Positions 8,357 through 16,873 of a stretch of 64,000 nucleotides of DNA are shown here, piece after piece; the stretch's first letter is position 1; the number at the start of each line of letters is the position of its first letter. Position numbers and translations under genes: made by a program. Origin of the DNA: CAVYXZ01 sp965223835 (GTDB taxonomy: Bacteria; Chloroflexota; Anaerolineae; Aggregatilineales; Phototrophicaceae); contig CBDCXQ010000001.1 in assembly GCA_965223835.1 (NCBI GenBank), positions 558,001-622,000 of the forward strand, in the 5' to 3' direction. The notes below the pieces were generated by a model. It was not told the DNA's origin. It saw nothing but the letters and a program-made list of their open reading frames with translations, and searched no databases.

Positions 8357-9121
8357 CTACTCCTGATTCAGCACTTTGGCTTTTAAGCCTTCGACCGCTT
8401 CTACCCGATTTTGCAACCGGATGCGGTGCCACATTAATGTGATGGGAACCAGCAGTCCCCAGATCGGTAGATTGGTCAGCAGCGCCGTACTCACACCCGT
8501 AGTGGCTTGCAACTCAAATGTACCCTGAGCATTCTGCGGGCTGGGGCCAACCACCGTCGGGTGAATGGTGTCCGGGCGGATGCGGATGATAATCAGCGTC
8601 ATAATCACGGTGACGATTGCCAGAATGCCGTAAATCGCAGCGAAACGACGACGCTGTTCCGGGTTTTCGATGCCATTGCGCAGCATCAAATAGGCGGCAT
8701 ACGTCAGGCACATGATGGCCGCCGATGTCAGGCGCGGGTCCCACGTCCACCAGGTATTCCAGATAGGCCGTGCCCAGATGGAGCCAGTGACGACGTTCAC
8801 CACTGCCAGCGCCAGCCCGACCTCAACCCCGGCCAGGGCCAGCGTATCCCATTTGATTTTGCGGGTGCGCAGATATTGGATGCTGCCCACAACCGTTGCG
8901 CCAAACGCCAGAAATGCGCCAAAAAAGGCGGGCATGTGGATATAAAAAATGCGTTGCACATCACCCTGGTCAATGTCGGTACCGGCAAAAACCAGCGCCA
9001 TATATAGCCCGATCAAGACGGCAATGATGGTTGCAATGGTGAGAATGCGGAGCAGGGATGGCATGCTGGTTGCAGCGGGTGTTGCCGATGGTTGGGTTGG
9101 AAACTCCTGGACAGCACTCAT
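8357..9121 (-). CDS. ccmC: CcmC, haem lyase/exporter component of cytochrome c maturation system I
   Basis: A 254-residue membrane protein. The start at 9121 (MSAVQEF) has GAGG about 9 bases upstream and is preferred to the ORF ATG at 9136. About six transmembrane helices surround the tryptophan-rich haem-handling loop (ARPIWNTWWTWDPRLTS), the CcmC form of the WWD signature. Conserved His residues flank it (YIHMP before, and THPT... after). CcmC loads haem onto CcmE at the outer face of the membrane. ccmB lies 107 bases upstream and ccmD downstream, an ordinary ccmABCD order. Confidence 0.92.
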   Translation of the reverse strand: MSAVQEFPTQPSATPAATSMPSLLRILTIATIIAVLIGLYMALVFAGTDIDQGDVQRIFYIHMPAFFGAFLAFGATVVGSIQYLRTRKIKWDTLALAGVEVGLALAVVNVVTGSIWARPIWNTWWTWDPRLTSAAIMCLTYAAYLMLRNGIENPEQRRRFAAIYGILAIVTVIMTLIIIRIRPDTIHPTVVGPSPQNAQGTFELQATTGVSTALLTNLPIWGLLVPITLMWHRIRLQNRVEAVEGLKAKVLNQE

Positions 9122-9228
9122 TGATTTAATCCTCATAAATCTACGAAAATCTACAAAATCTTAGCACCTTGATAGAGATTTTTCAAAGAATGAAGGTCAT
9201 AAGTGATGAGAATCAGTGATGATCGTCA

Positions 9229-9906
9229 TCAGCTTTCAATCACGTACTCGAACAGCAGAAAGCACAGCGTCAGGTAAATCACGTCAATGACAATCAATAG
9301 CTGCGGCCACGCAATCCAGTCAGCGATGGGCGCGTCGCTGAGAATAGCGGTGCTGGCGCGCACGGCGGATAGCAAAACGGGTAGTGCTACCGGCAGCATG
9401 ACAATGGGTAGCAGTGATTCGCGGGCACGGGTCTGCACGGTCATGGTTGCCAACAGCGTGCCAATGGTGGAAAATCCCGCGATACCCAGTAGTAAAACGA
9501 AGATTATCCAGGGTTGCACCAGCGGCAGATTGTATAGAACGGTCATGAGGGGCAGCAAAATCAACCCGACGACCAGCGTGAACAGGAAGTTGCCCAGCAG
9601 CTTGCCAGAGAAGATCGCTACTCGATTAATCGGTGCCAACAGTAGCGCGTCGAGATTGCCCTGATCGCGTTCCATCGCCAGGCTGCGGTTGAGGCCCAGA
9701 ATGCTGGCGAACACCACCGTCACCCACAGCACGCCGCTAATCGCCTCTTGCCGTGCCACCCGGTCTAATTCGAGCGCAAAACTGAAGATCAAGACGCTCA
9801 ACAGCGCGAATAAGCCCATCGAATTCACCAGTTCACGGCTGCGCAATTCGGCCCGGAGGTCTTTGCGGGTGATCGAGAGTACCGCTTGCCAGAATGATGT
9901 TTTCAT
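9229..9906 (-). CDS. ccmB: CcmB, permease subunit of the haem exporter ABC complex
   Basis: A 225-residue integral membrane protein with six hydrophobic segments. The N-terminus (KDLRAELRSRELVNSM) and the cytoplasmic-loop signature (RSLAMERDQGNLDALLLAP, with ERDQG) are typical of CcmB. It partners the ATPase CcmA. Its start overlaps the end of ccmA by 4 bases (9903-9906), indicating translational coupling. With CcmC and CcmD it forms the complex that uses ATP to release holo-CcmE. Confidence 0.92.
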   Translation of the reverse strand: MKTSFWQAVLSITRKDLRAELRSRELVNSMGLFALLSVLIFSFALELDRVARQEAISGVLWVTVVFASILGLNRSLAMERDQGNLDALLLAPINRVAIFSGKLLGNFLFTLVVGLILLPLMTVLYNLPLVQPWIIFVLLLGIAGFSTIGTLLATMTVQTRARESLLPIVMLPVALPVLLSAVRASTAILSDAPIADWIAWPQLLIVIDVIYLTLCFLLFEYVIES

Positions 9907-10628
9907 CGGGCGGTTGCCATGCTGGTGATTTCGGCATAACGGGCGGCGAGGGCCTGCGGTGTAAGGTCGGCGGCGGGGGCATCGTAGCTTGCCCGACCCC
10001 GATGCAAGATCACGATGCGGGTTGCCAGGCGGGCAGCGCGTTCTAATTGATGGGTCGTCATGATAATCGTGCGCCCATCATCATGTGACTGCTGTAACAG
10101 GCCATCTAGCGTTGCGCCAGCGTCTTGATCGAGGCCGGTGAACGGCTCGTCCAAAAACAGGACATCCGGGTCGTGCAACAACGCACGGGCAATGCTCAGC
10201 CGCTGCTGCATCCCCCGCGAAAAGGTGCGCACGAGGCTATCGCCACGCTTTGCCAGCCCCACCTGTTGCAACAGGTCGTCAATGCGGGCGGCGCTGTCGC
10301 AGTTATACAGGCGGGCGAAGAATTGCAGATTTTCGCGGGCGGTCAGGTTTTCATAGAGCAGGGTCTTGTGGCTGACCATGCCGATCTGACTGCGGACGGC
10401 TGCCGCTTCCTGCGGGAGTTCCCAACCGCCGACCAGAATTTTCCCACTGGTGGGGCGCGTGAGGCCGGTGAGCAACCGCAGCAGTGTTGATTTGCCGCTG
10501 CCATTCGGTCCCAGCAAGGCGACGAATTCGCCTCGCTCAACCTGTAAATCAAGTTTGCGGAGAATCAATAGCACATCATAGGCCTTGACCAGCGCCTGGG
10601 TTTCGATGAGCGGTTTACTGGTCGTCAT
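9903..10628 (-). CDS. ccmA: CcmA, ATPase of the haem exporter complex
   Basis: A 241-residue ABC ATPase. Walker A GPNGSGKST (about residues 40-48), a Q-loop region, the signature FSRGMQQRLSIARAL, Walker B VLFLDEP and the switch His (TTHQLERA) are all present, so the enzyme should be active. Its 5' end overlaps the upstream cytochrome lipoprotein gene by 14 bases and its 3' end overlaps ccmB by 4 bases. It is annotated as CcmA rather than a generic ABC ATPase because of ccmB and ccmC immediately downstream. Confidence 0.92.
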   Translation of the reverse strand: MTTSKPLIETQALVKAYDVLLILRKLDLQVERGEFVALLGPNGSGKSTLLRLLTGLTRPTSGKILVGGWELPQEAAAVRSQIGMVSHKTLLYENLTARENLQFFARLYNCDSAARIDDLLQQVGLAKRGDSLVRTFSRGMQQRLSIARALLHDPDVLFLDEPFTGLDQDAGATLDGLLQQSHDDGRTIIMTTHQLERAARLATRIVILHRGRASYDAPAADLTPQALAARYAEITSMATAR

Positions 10629-12465
10629 CGCTCATCACTTCTGCCAACCGCTTTTTGAGTTTTTGCCGTTGCCGCTGGTAAACATCGTGGTTGATGTCGC
10701 CCCGGTTATGCTCGTCATCAAGTTCGGCGATTTGTTGGACCAGCGCGTCAATTAACCTGTTCTCATCTTTGGTCGCCTGAGCGGGTGTTTCGTCCGGGTC
10801 GCGGTTACTGCGCCGGTAGAAGACATACAGGCCACCAATCACCCCACCGAGGACGACCAGTGCCAGTACAAAAATCACGACCAGATTATTCGACGTGATC
10901 GCGCCCGGTGTCTGAATTTGCGCGGCGGTGGGAGCCGGTTGTCCACGCAGCTCAAACCGGAACGGTTCGTCCGCTGCCAATATCACTTCCCCACCATAGC
11001 CCTTATACGTGTTTTCGCCGACCAACTGCGGCCCCAGCAGTTGCAGATTATCGCCAGTGGCTTCCAGGATGTCGGGGCGCAGCAGTAGCCGGACCGTGCC
11101 ATCAACGGCATAATTCAACGCCTGCTCAATGATTGCGTCGCCCTGATAGGGTACGAGATAAACCATTTGAATGACGTGTTCGTCGCCGGGTAACACCGGG
11201 ACGGTATCAACGACCTGGGTTTGATCTTCGGAGACGATGAAACGCTGCTCATTATTGGGGAAGCCGACGATTACCGCGCCGGGGGGCAGGTCAATCACCA
11301 GTGAAGCAAACTGATCTTCGCTGACTTGATTGGTCGTGGTGTACATGCGGTCCGAATTATTGCTGACACTGAGCACCTGGGCGACCTGCAAACTATCGGC
11401 AACGGCGGTGATCTGGTTGACGACGCCGTTAATGCTGATGACATCCGGGTCTTCGGTCAGTTCATAGATGGTGATGGGGAGTTCGAGCACGTTATTGTCG
11501 CTGTTGCTGCCGCGTACAAACTGGCTGACAAAACGTTGCTCACGGTAGCCAACACCCGTTGCATAGGCATAGCCGGGGTTAATCTCAATGTCATCAAAGC
11601 GGAAATGGCCGGTGTCGTCGGTGGTGGTTTCAACCACTGGCAACGGGGCAAAGGAGGCATCCCAGCGGAACAGGCGCACGGCCAGATCGGTCGGGCTGTC
11701 GCTACCGGCGGTGCCATTGACGACCTGCCCGATCACTGCGCCGGTCACAGTGGTTGCTGGTTGGGTTGCGGCAGGTTGTGCGACCTGTACTTCTTCGGTT
11801 GCGGCGGGCGCGGGCAGGGTGTCTTGCCCAATCGTTGCCGCATTTTGCAGCGATAATGTGCGCAGATAGGCGGCGACCGCCACCGCATCCGGGCCAAATT
11901 GATCCGTCAAGGCCAGGCGCAGGGCGGTGTCGCTGACGGTTGTCAGCGTTTCCGCATCGGTAAGATCGCCCACCCCCGCCAGTTCGGTGCAATTATCGCC
12001 ACAATTGGACGACCATAACGCTTCACCAGCAGTGATCTGGTCGGCGGTGTAACTCATCGTATAGGTATACAGCGCTACATTCCAGCGATCTGCTGCACTC
12101 AGCGAATTGCCCCAGGGTGGCATGAGGGCCTCAAGTCGACCATTGGTGATGGTGGTAAACCATTCCAGCGGCGTTTGGCTGCTGGCTGTGGCCGGGTCAG
12201 TGAATGCTTTGGGCGGGATCACCTGGCCCGTGCGGACCAATTCGCCATCCCCAGCACCACCAATACCATGACAGCGGGTACATTCTTCGGCGAAAATGGC
12301 CGCCCCCACCGCGACATCGGGCGCTTGCTGGGGCGTCGTAATCTGAGGTGGCGGGGCGTTCGTTGGGCGGGGCCGGGTGGCGATGATGTCTGGTTCGCCC
12401 GCCAACCCACTGCAAGCAGTCGTCAGTAATAAGATCAACGCCAACCAGCGTGAGGCATGATGCAT
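10615..12465 (-). CDS. Membrane-anchored cytochrome c lipoprotein with carboxypeptidase-regulatory-like domain
   Basis: A 616-residue multidomain envelope protein. A lipoprotein signal (LALILLLTTAC) comes first. A class I cytochrome c domain follows: haem-binding CTRCH at about residues 62-66, with a distal-Met candidate in LMPPWGN. A beta-sandwich like carboxypeptidase regulatory or Cna-B domains (about 240-330) comes next. A further beta-rich region precedes a transmembrane helix near residue 545 and a cytoplasmic tail (ELDDEHNRGDINHDVYQRQR) resembling the CcmI N-terminal motif. Its place inside the ccm operon, before ccmA, suggests a role in haem delivery or a redox partner for maturation. 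I know no named family for this architecture. Confidence 0.65.
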   Translation of the reverse strand: MHHASRWLALILLLTTACSGLAGEPDIIATRPRPTNAPPPQITTPQQAPDVAVGAAIFAEECTRCHGIGGAGDGELVRTGQVIPPKAFTDPATASSQTPLEWFTTITNGRLEALMPPWGNSLSAADRWNVALYTYTMSYTADQITAGEALWSSNCGDNCTELAGVGDLTDAETLTTVSDTALRLALTDQFGPDAVAVAAYLRTLSLQNAATIGQDTLPAPAATEEVQVAQPAATQPATTVTGAVIGQVVNGTAGSDSPTDLAVRLFRWDASFAPLPVVETTTDDTGHFRFDDIEINPGYAYATGVGYREQRFVSQFVRGSNSDNNVLELPITIYELTEDPDVISINGVVNQITAVADSLQVAQVLSVSNNSDRMYTTTNQVSEDQFASLVIDLPPGAVIVGFPNNEQRFIVSEDQTQVVDTVPVLPGDEHVIQMVYLVPYQGDAIIEQALNYAVDGTVRLLLRPDILEATGDNLQLLGPQLVGENTYKGYGGEVILAADEPFRFELRGQPAPTAAQIQTPGAITSNNLVVIFVLALVVLGGVIGGLYVFYRRSNRDPDETPAQATKDENRLIDALVQQIAELDDEHNRGDINHDVYQRQRQKLKKRLAEVMSDDDQ

Positions 12466-12479
12466 GAAGTATTTTGTCC

Positions 12480-12869
12480 TTAGTGGTCGCTGCGGTAATC
12501 GGCAATCGCGCTTTCGATGGCCTGGTCAATTGCTTCGTCAATGGCGGCTTCATCATGAACCGCTTCCGGGATAATGCTGTGATCGTCGAGGCTATCCAGC
12601 GCTCGTAGCACCTGCACGCCGCGTTGTACCCACAATTCGCGCTCATCGTTATAATCGGTATCAGGCATCTTACCCGTCGCATGATCTTCATCCAGGTCGC
12701 GCACGTTGGTCAGCACCCGCTCATAATAAACCAGCAAGCGTTCCTGCTGCTTTTGCAAGCGGATGTCGGCGGCGTTGGCCGAGGATGTGCGGCGCAGCAA
12801 GGGGGCAACCACAACCAGCGCGGTGAGCGCCAGCGCTACCAGAAAAAAGACGATTCCCCCTAGACTCAT
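12480..12869 (-). CDS. Short CcmI-like cytochrome c biogenesis protein
   Basis: A 129-residue protein with one N-terminal transmembrane helix (GIVFFLVALALTALVVVAPLL) and a helical cytoplasmic stretch (LLVYYERVLTNVRDLDEDHATGKMPDTDYNDER). This matches the N-terminal module of CcmI, where the motif is a leucine-zipper-like helix with D-x-A-T-G-K-x-x-x-x-D-Y. The TPR domain of proteobacterial CcmI is absent. It lies 4 bases after ccmG and 14 bases before the cytochrome lipoprotein gene. Probable job: chaperoning apocytochrome c for CcmF/CcmH ligation. Confidence 0.65.
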   Translation of the reverse strand: MSLGGIVFFLVALALTALVVVAPLLRRTSSANAADIRLQKQQERLLVYYERVLTNVRDLDEDHATGKMPDTDYNDERELWVQRGVQVLRALDSLDDHSIIPEAVHDEAAIDEAIDQAIESAIADYRSDH

Positions 12870-12873
12870 GAGC

Positions 12874-13443
12874 TTATGCCTCGCTTAACAGGCCATCCAA
12901 CATCGCACTGAGTTGTCGTTCGTTGGTCGGCGCGTAAATGAAATGGGCGATTTTGCCATCGCGGTCAATCACGAAGGTTTCGGGAACGCCCTGAATGTTA
13001 TACCGGTCGGAAATGCGGTTGCCCCGGTCCGGCCCATTAGGATAGGTCAGGCCGAATTCTTCCATAAATTCGAGCGATTTCGAATCGGTATCGGTGTAGG
13101 TGATGCCGACCATGACCACGCCCTGATCTTTATACCGCTCGTGAATGCGCTGTAAATCGGGCGCTTCGACGCGGCAGGGACCACACCAGCTCGCCCAGAA
13201 ATTGACGACGATGATTTGTCCGCGCAGGTCATCCAACGCCAGTTCCTGCCCATCGAAGGTGGTGATGGCCCAGTGGGGGGCCGCGCCTTCGGTCGGTTGG
13301 GTCTGCTGACGGCGGGAGAGTTGCAGGCCAAAGACGGCAATCGCCGCCAGAATGCCCACGAGCAATACGATCGACCCCAGGCTGAGGCCGCGTGGTTTGG
13401 GCGGGGGCGGCGCTTCTTCAAATGGGAGGTTCACTTCAGTCAT
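12874..13443 (-). CDS. ccmG: CcmG/DsbE-type thiol:disulfide oxidoreductase
   Basis: A 189-residue TlpA-like thioredoxin. One transmembrane helix (SIVLLVGILAAIAVFGL, about 23-41) tethers a periplasmic thioredoxin domain. That domain has the active site WCGPC and the cis-Pro region GVPETFVID, the GVPETF signature of CcmG proteins. It should reduce apocytochrome CXXCH thiols before haem attachment. It sits between ccmH and the ccmI-like gene on the same strand. Confidence 0.9.
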   Translation of the reverse strand: MTEVNLPFEEAPPPPKPRGLSLGSIVLLVGILAAIAVFGLQLSRRQQTQPTEGAAPHWAITTFDGQELALDDLRGQIIVVNFWASWCGPCRVEAPDLQRIHERYKDQGVVMVGITYTDTDSKSLEFMEEFGLTYPNGPDRGNRISDRYNIQGVPETFVIDRDGKIAHFIYAPTNERQLSAMLDGLLSEA

Positions 13444-13494
13444 AGGGATTCCAGTAATTGTCTACCAGTAAGAACGTTCCAAATCGAGTCTGAC

Positions 13495-14121
13495 TTATCG
13501 TCGGGCCTGCAAATCCTGCTCAATACGTGAGCGATAATAATCGTCGTCGCGATTATCGGGTGGCCCGCCGTCAACAGCGGCCTGGGCGGGATTGGAACCA
13601 CCCCGCCAGCGCAACACAGTCCACACGGCAATCAGCAACGCAGCCAGACCAATAATCCAGGGCGTTATTAACGACAGTGCCCGTAGCATGGGGTCCACCG
13701 GTGTCCCCACCACACGATCGCCAAAACGGCTCACGAAGTCGCTGATGACTTCTTCTTCCGTCATGCCGTTAGCAAGCTGCGTGCGAATCTCCTCGCGCCA
13801 ATCGTCACAGGCGACGGTGCCACACACATCCAGCGGGATGTTCTCGCACACCGGACAGTACATCTTGCCCGCGATTTCGTTCACCTGATCGTCGGTGATT
13901 TCCTGCGCCAGCGCACCAGTCGCGACGATGAGAAGTAGAAATACCAACCAGAAAGCTTTGGTCAGGGTACGATCAATTCTTAGCCAGCTTTGACCGAATA
14001 CTTTACCCATTGATTGGTTCGCTACCAATTGAGTGTGAACCTTCGGGCTGTGTTGCTTGTCTCCCCCTCTCTGAATTCGGAGAGGGGGTCGGGGGGTGAG
14101 GTTATTCTTTAATTTTCTCAT
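13495..14121 (-). CDS. ccmH: CcmH-family apocytochrome thiol reductase, with a repeat-derived N-terminal extension
   Basis: The core (about residues 60-208) has the CcmH pattern: a signal/TM segment (FWLVFLLLIVATGALAQ), the redox CxxC in KMYCPVCENIPLDVC, a helical bundle (MTEEEVISDFVSRFGDRV) and a C-terminal TM helix (LITPWIIGLAALLIAVW). Two further Cys (LDVCGTVACDD) are unusual. From ATG 14121 the ORF overlaps the ccmF stop in an ATGA, as expected in this operon. Residues 8-26 are then encoded by a palindromic repeat, giving a basic, non-homologous extension. An internal ATG at 14010 would give a normal 170-residue CcmH but lacks a good ribosome binding site. The true start is therefore undecided. 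Confidence 0.8.
   Translation of the reverse strand: MRKLKNNLTPRPPLRIQRGGDKQHSPKVHTQLVANQSMGKVFGQSWLRIDRTLTKAFWLVFLLLIVATGALAQEITDDQVNEIAGKMYCPVCENIPLDVCGTVACDDWREEIRTQLANGMTEEEVISDFVSRFGDRVVGTPVDPMLRALSLITPWIIGLAALLIAVWTVLRWRGGSNPAQAAVDGGPPDNRDDDYYRSRIEQDLQARR
14061..14103. repeat. Miniature palindromic repeat at the 5' end of ccmH (same family as 38127-38170)
   Basis: The arm CCCCCTCTC (14063-14071) is exactly complementary to GAGAGGGGG (14080-14088), followed by TCGGGGGGTGAGGT. The outer sequence CTCCCCCTCTCT ... GAGGGGGT-GGGGGGTGAGGT is shared with the copy inside the YfhO-flippase gene at 38127-38170, so this is a dispersed repeat family. Here it lies in frame within the first 30 codons of the ccmH ORF, as translated from ATG 14121. 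Confidence 0.75.
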
Positions 14122-16205
14122 GCAGTCTGTCCGATTCGACCATTACTCCGCGTTGCCGAGCGCACCCGTGTAGGGACGGTTTCCGTCGGCCAGGCAGCGA
14201 TGAAGGTGCCCAGGATGAGGACCAGGCCACCCCACCACACCAGGTTAATCAGCGGGTTGATGTATACCTTGAATGTGGCTGAATTGAAGCTGACTTCTTC
14301 CCAGCCAACCAGCAACACATAAAAGTCATTTTCCAGGGTGCTATGGGCACCTGCAATAGTCATTGGTTGGTCGGGGTAAACATCAATACGAGGGCGCAAC
14401 TGCGTTATCGGCTGCCCACCACGCAGCACCGTGACATCAGCGATCTGCATGGTGCGACCATCGGCGGCGATGGCCTCGGTGAAATTGTCATAGCGCAGGG
14501 CATAATTGTTAATCGTGAGCGATTCGCCCAATTGCAGCGTCTGCTGCGTTTCCTGTTGGAATAAGGTGCTACCGATGACGCCAATGCCGATGATGGTGAC
14601 CCCAATGTGGACGATATACCCGCCATAGCGGCGTCGGTTGCGGCTGAACAGGGCGACGACGGCGCGGAACCAATTTTCGCCGAAGGTGCGCCGCCGGGCG
14701 GTAGCGCCCCGGTAAATCTCGTACAGGGCCACAAATCCGGCCAGGCTAACCAGCCCATACGCGAACAACGCGCCCGGATTGGACATGCCGGTCAGCGCGA
14801 ACAGCGCCACAAAGATGATTGTCAAGATCGCGGGAATCACCAGTGAACGACCCAGCCGACTCAATGAAGTCGCACCCCAGGCCGATAGCGGTGCGATGCC
14901 CATCAAAATGTACAATCCAGCGAACAGCGGCGGTGTCACCCGCATGAAATAATCAATGCCGAGCGTGATATTGGTATCCAGAAACAATTCGGAGATGATG
15001 GGTGCGCCAAAGCTGCCCCAGAAAATGGCGACAAACAGGGCGATAAAGATGACGTTGTTGAGCACAAACAACGCTTCGCGGCTGAGCAAATTGGCGAACT
15101 GATGGTCATCACGTAATTCACCCCGGCTGCCGCGCCAGATAATCAAGCCAACTGAGATCAGCGTTGTGATGCCCCAGAAGGCGAACATCGGGAAGCCGAT
15201 TTCGCTGCGGGCGAAACTGTGGACGCTTTCGATCAAGCCGCTGCGGGTGGCGAAGGTGCCGAAGATGACGGCGGAAAACGTGCCGATGACGAGGTACATA
15301 TTCCACTGCTTGAGCATCCCGCGTTTTTCTTGAATCATGACTGAATGCAGGAAGGCGGTGCCGATCAACCAGGGGAGAAAGGCCGCATTTTCCACCGGGT
15401 CCCAGCCCCAGTAACCGCCCCAGCCCAGCACATCATACGCCCAGCGTCCACCGAGGATCAGGCCCAGACTCAGGAACAGCCAGGCAATCAATGTCCAGCG
15501 GCGGGTGGCTTTAATCCAGTTAGATGACAGATCGCCAGACGCCAGCGCGGCCATGGCAAACGCAAACGGAATCACGAAGCCCACAAAGCCGAGATAAAGC
15601 ATCGGGGGATGGATAATCATGCCGAAATGCCGCAGCAGCGGATTCAAGCCCGATGCCGAATCAGCTAACAACTGCGCATCGGGAGCCGTCGCGCCGGGCG
15701 GGATGAGCGCATAACTTGGCACGCCGACATTACGTGGCAAATCGGGCGTAATCCAGAAGCGTTCAAACGGATTTTCCAGGAACAATGACAGTGCCAGGAA
15801 AAAGGCCAGCGTCGCCATCGTATAAGCGATGACCCAGGGCATCAGCCGCCGGTGTGAACGCCAGTTGAGTAGCAGGGCACCGACCGCAAATAAACTCATC
15901 AACAGCGACCAGAACAGGAGTGAACCGGCCTGCGATCCCCAGAGGGCGGTGATGCGATAAAAGAGCGGTGTGTCCGGGTCGGAAACCGACCAGACATAGC
16001 TGATCTGGTAATGTCCGTTCACCAGCCCGACCAGCAGTGCAGCACAGGCCACCAGCAGCAGCGGAAAGGTCAACAGGCTGGCGTTGCGGGCACTGACGAC
16101 CCAATTATCCCGGTGAGTGCGCCCGCCATAGATACTGGTCACGATCGCATACAATGCCGCGGCGAACGCCAGAAAGAGCGTGGTAAGGCCAATCTCGGCA
16201 AGCAT
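14118..16205 (-). CDS. ccmF: CcmF, haem lyase of cytochrome c maturation system I
   Basis: A 695-residue polytopic membrane protein with about 15 transmembrane helices. The haem-handling WWD-type signature GGYWGWDPVENAAFLPWL is present, and conserved His residues lie in RHFGMIIHPPMLYLG and SVHSFARSEIG, as in CcmF. A large periplasmic loop near the C-terminus (about residues 545-655) is also typical. It should ligate haem from CcmE onto apocytochrome with CcmH. ATG at 16205 lies 2 bases after the ccmE stop, and its TGA overlaps the ccmH ATG, so the genes are translationally linked. The last codons contain a small GACGG/CCGTC palindrome (14175-14187). Confidence 0.95.
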   Translation of the reverse strand: MLAEIGLTTLFLAFAAALYAIVTSIYGGRTHRDNWVVSARNASLLTFPLLLVACAALLVGLVNGHYQISYVWSVSDPDTPLFYRITALWGSQAGSLLFWSLLMSLFAVGALLLNWRSHRRLMPWVIAYTMATLAFFLALSLFLENPFERFWITPDLPRNVGVPSYALIPPGATAPDAQLLADSASGLNPLLRHFGMIIHPPMLYLGFVGFVIPFAFAMAALASGDLSSNWIKATRRWTLIAWLFLSLGLILGGRWAYDVLGWGGYWGWDPVENAAFLPWLIGTAFLHSVMIQEKRGMLKQWNMYLVIGTFSAVIFGTFATRSGLIESVHSFARSEIGFPMFAFWGITTLISVGLIIWRGSRGELRDDHQFANLLSREALFVLNNVIFIALFVAIFWGSFGAPIISELFLDTNITLGIDYFMRVTPPLFAGLYILMGIAPLSAWGATSLSRLGRSLVIPAILTIIFVALFALTGMSNPGALFAYGLVSLAGFVALYEIYRGATARRRTFGENWFRAVVALFSRNRRRYGGYIVHIGVTIIGIGVIGSTLFQQETQQTLQLGESLTINNYALRYDNFTEAIAADGRTMQIADVTVLRGGQPITQLRPRIDVYPDQPMTIAGAHSTLENDFYVLLVGWEEVSFNSATFKVYINPLINLVWWGGLVLILGTFIAAWPTETVPTRVRSATRSNGRIGQTA

Positions 16206-16207
16206 GG

Positions 16208-16756
16208 TTAAATGTCCGGGTGGGTGTCGGGCAAGGCTTGTTGTTCTGGCCCACCTTCTTCAAAGCGGCTTGGGCACTTCAGTAAGAGTTCAGACGCGTG
16301 GAAAATGCCGTCTTCGCCCAGATAACCGGTGAGAATCGCCTGCGCTTCGTGTTGCAGCAGGTCGGGTTTGACCTGATTTTCCACCAGCACCGGCAGTTGT
16401 GTCGCATTCGGGTCGTTAACGGCCTGGTTCAGCGCTACCGCCAGATCCTCGAACTCCGCCGGGAGATTCGAGATGGTAAATTCAATCGTGAGCGATTCAG
16501 CATCATACTGAATCGTATCGCCTTTGACCGCACCCGAAATGCGCACCGTCTGCCCGACATAATCGGGATTATTAACGACCTCATCAATGGTGATAAAATA
16601 ACGTGCACCAGTAGCAGTCCCGGAGATAATCAGGTAGCCAACCGCCGCCAGAATCATGAACCCGCCGATCAAGAACTTCAAACGGCTGCCGTTGGTTGTG
16701 CTACGCTGCAATTGAACCGCAGCGTCGCTCGATTTTTCCCATGTTGCCTGGGCCAT
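16208..16756 (-). CDS. ccmE: CcmE haem chaperone, Cys-type variant (CxxxF)
   Basis: A 182-residue protein. The start at 16756 (MAQATW) has AGGAG 7 bases upstream and is preferred to TTG 16762. One N-terminal TM helix (FLIGGFMILAAVGYLIISG) is followed by the CcmE OB-fold (YFITIDEVV ... VRISGAVKGDTI ... LTGYLGEDGIFHASELLLKC). In classical CcmE the haem-binding His follows the LLAKHxxxY motif. Here the equivalent stretch is LLLKCPSRF, a Cys in the His position with Phe in place of Tyr. Known variants with CxxxY occur in Desulfovibrio and archaea; CxxxF is one step further. It is followed directly by ccmF. Confidence 0.9.
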   Translation of the reverse strand: MAQATWEKSSDAAVQLQRSTTNGSRLKFLIGGFMILAAVGYLIISGTATGARYFITIDEVVNNPDYVGQTVRISGAVKGDTIQYDAESLTIEFTISNLPAEFEDLAVALNQAVNDPNATQLPVLVENQVKPDLLQHEAQAILTGYLGEDGIFHASELLLKCPSRFEEGGPEQQALPDTHPDI

Positions 16757-16873
16757 AAACAAACTCCTGTCAGCCTCAACTTATTTTATGATTACAATAA
16801 AATCAATCGACACGAGCATTATACCGAACTCGTGCCGATTGTCACAAGTGACGTTCACCAGCTTATTATCATG

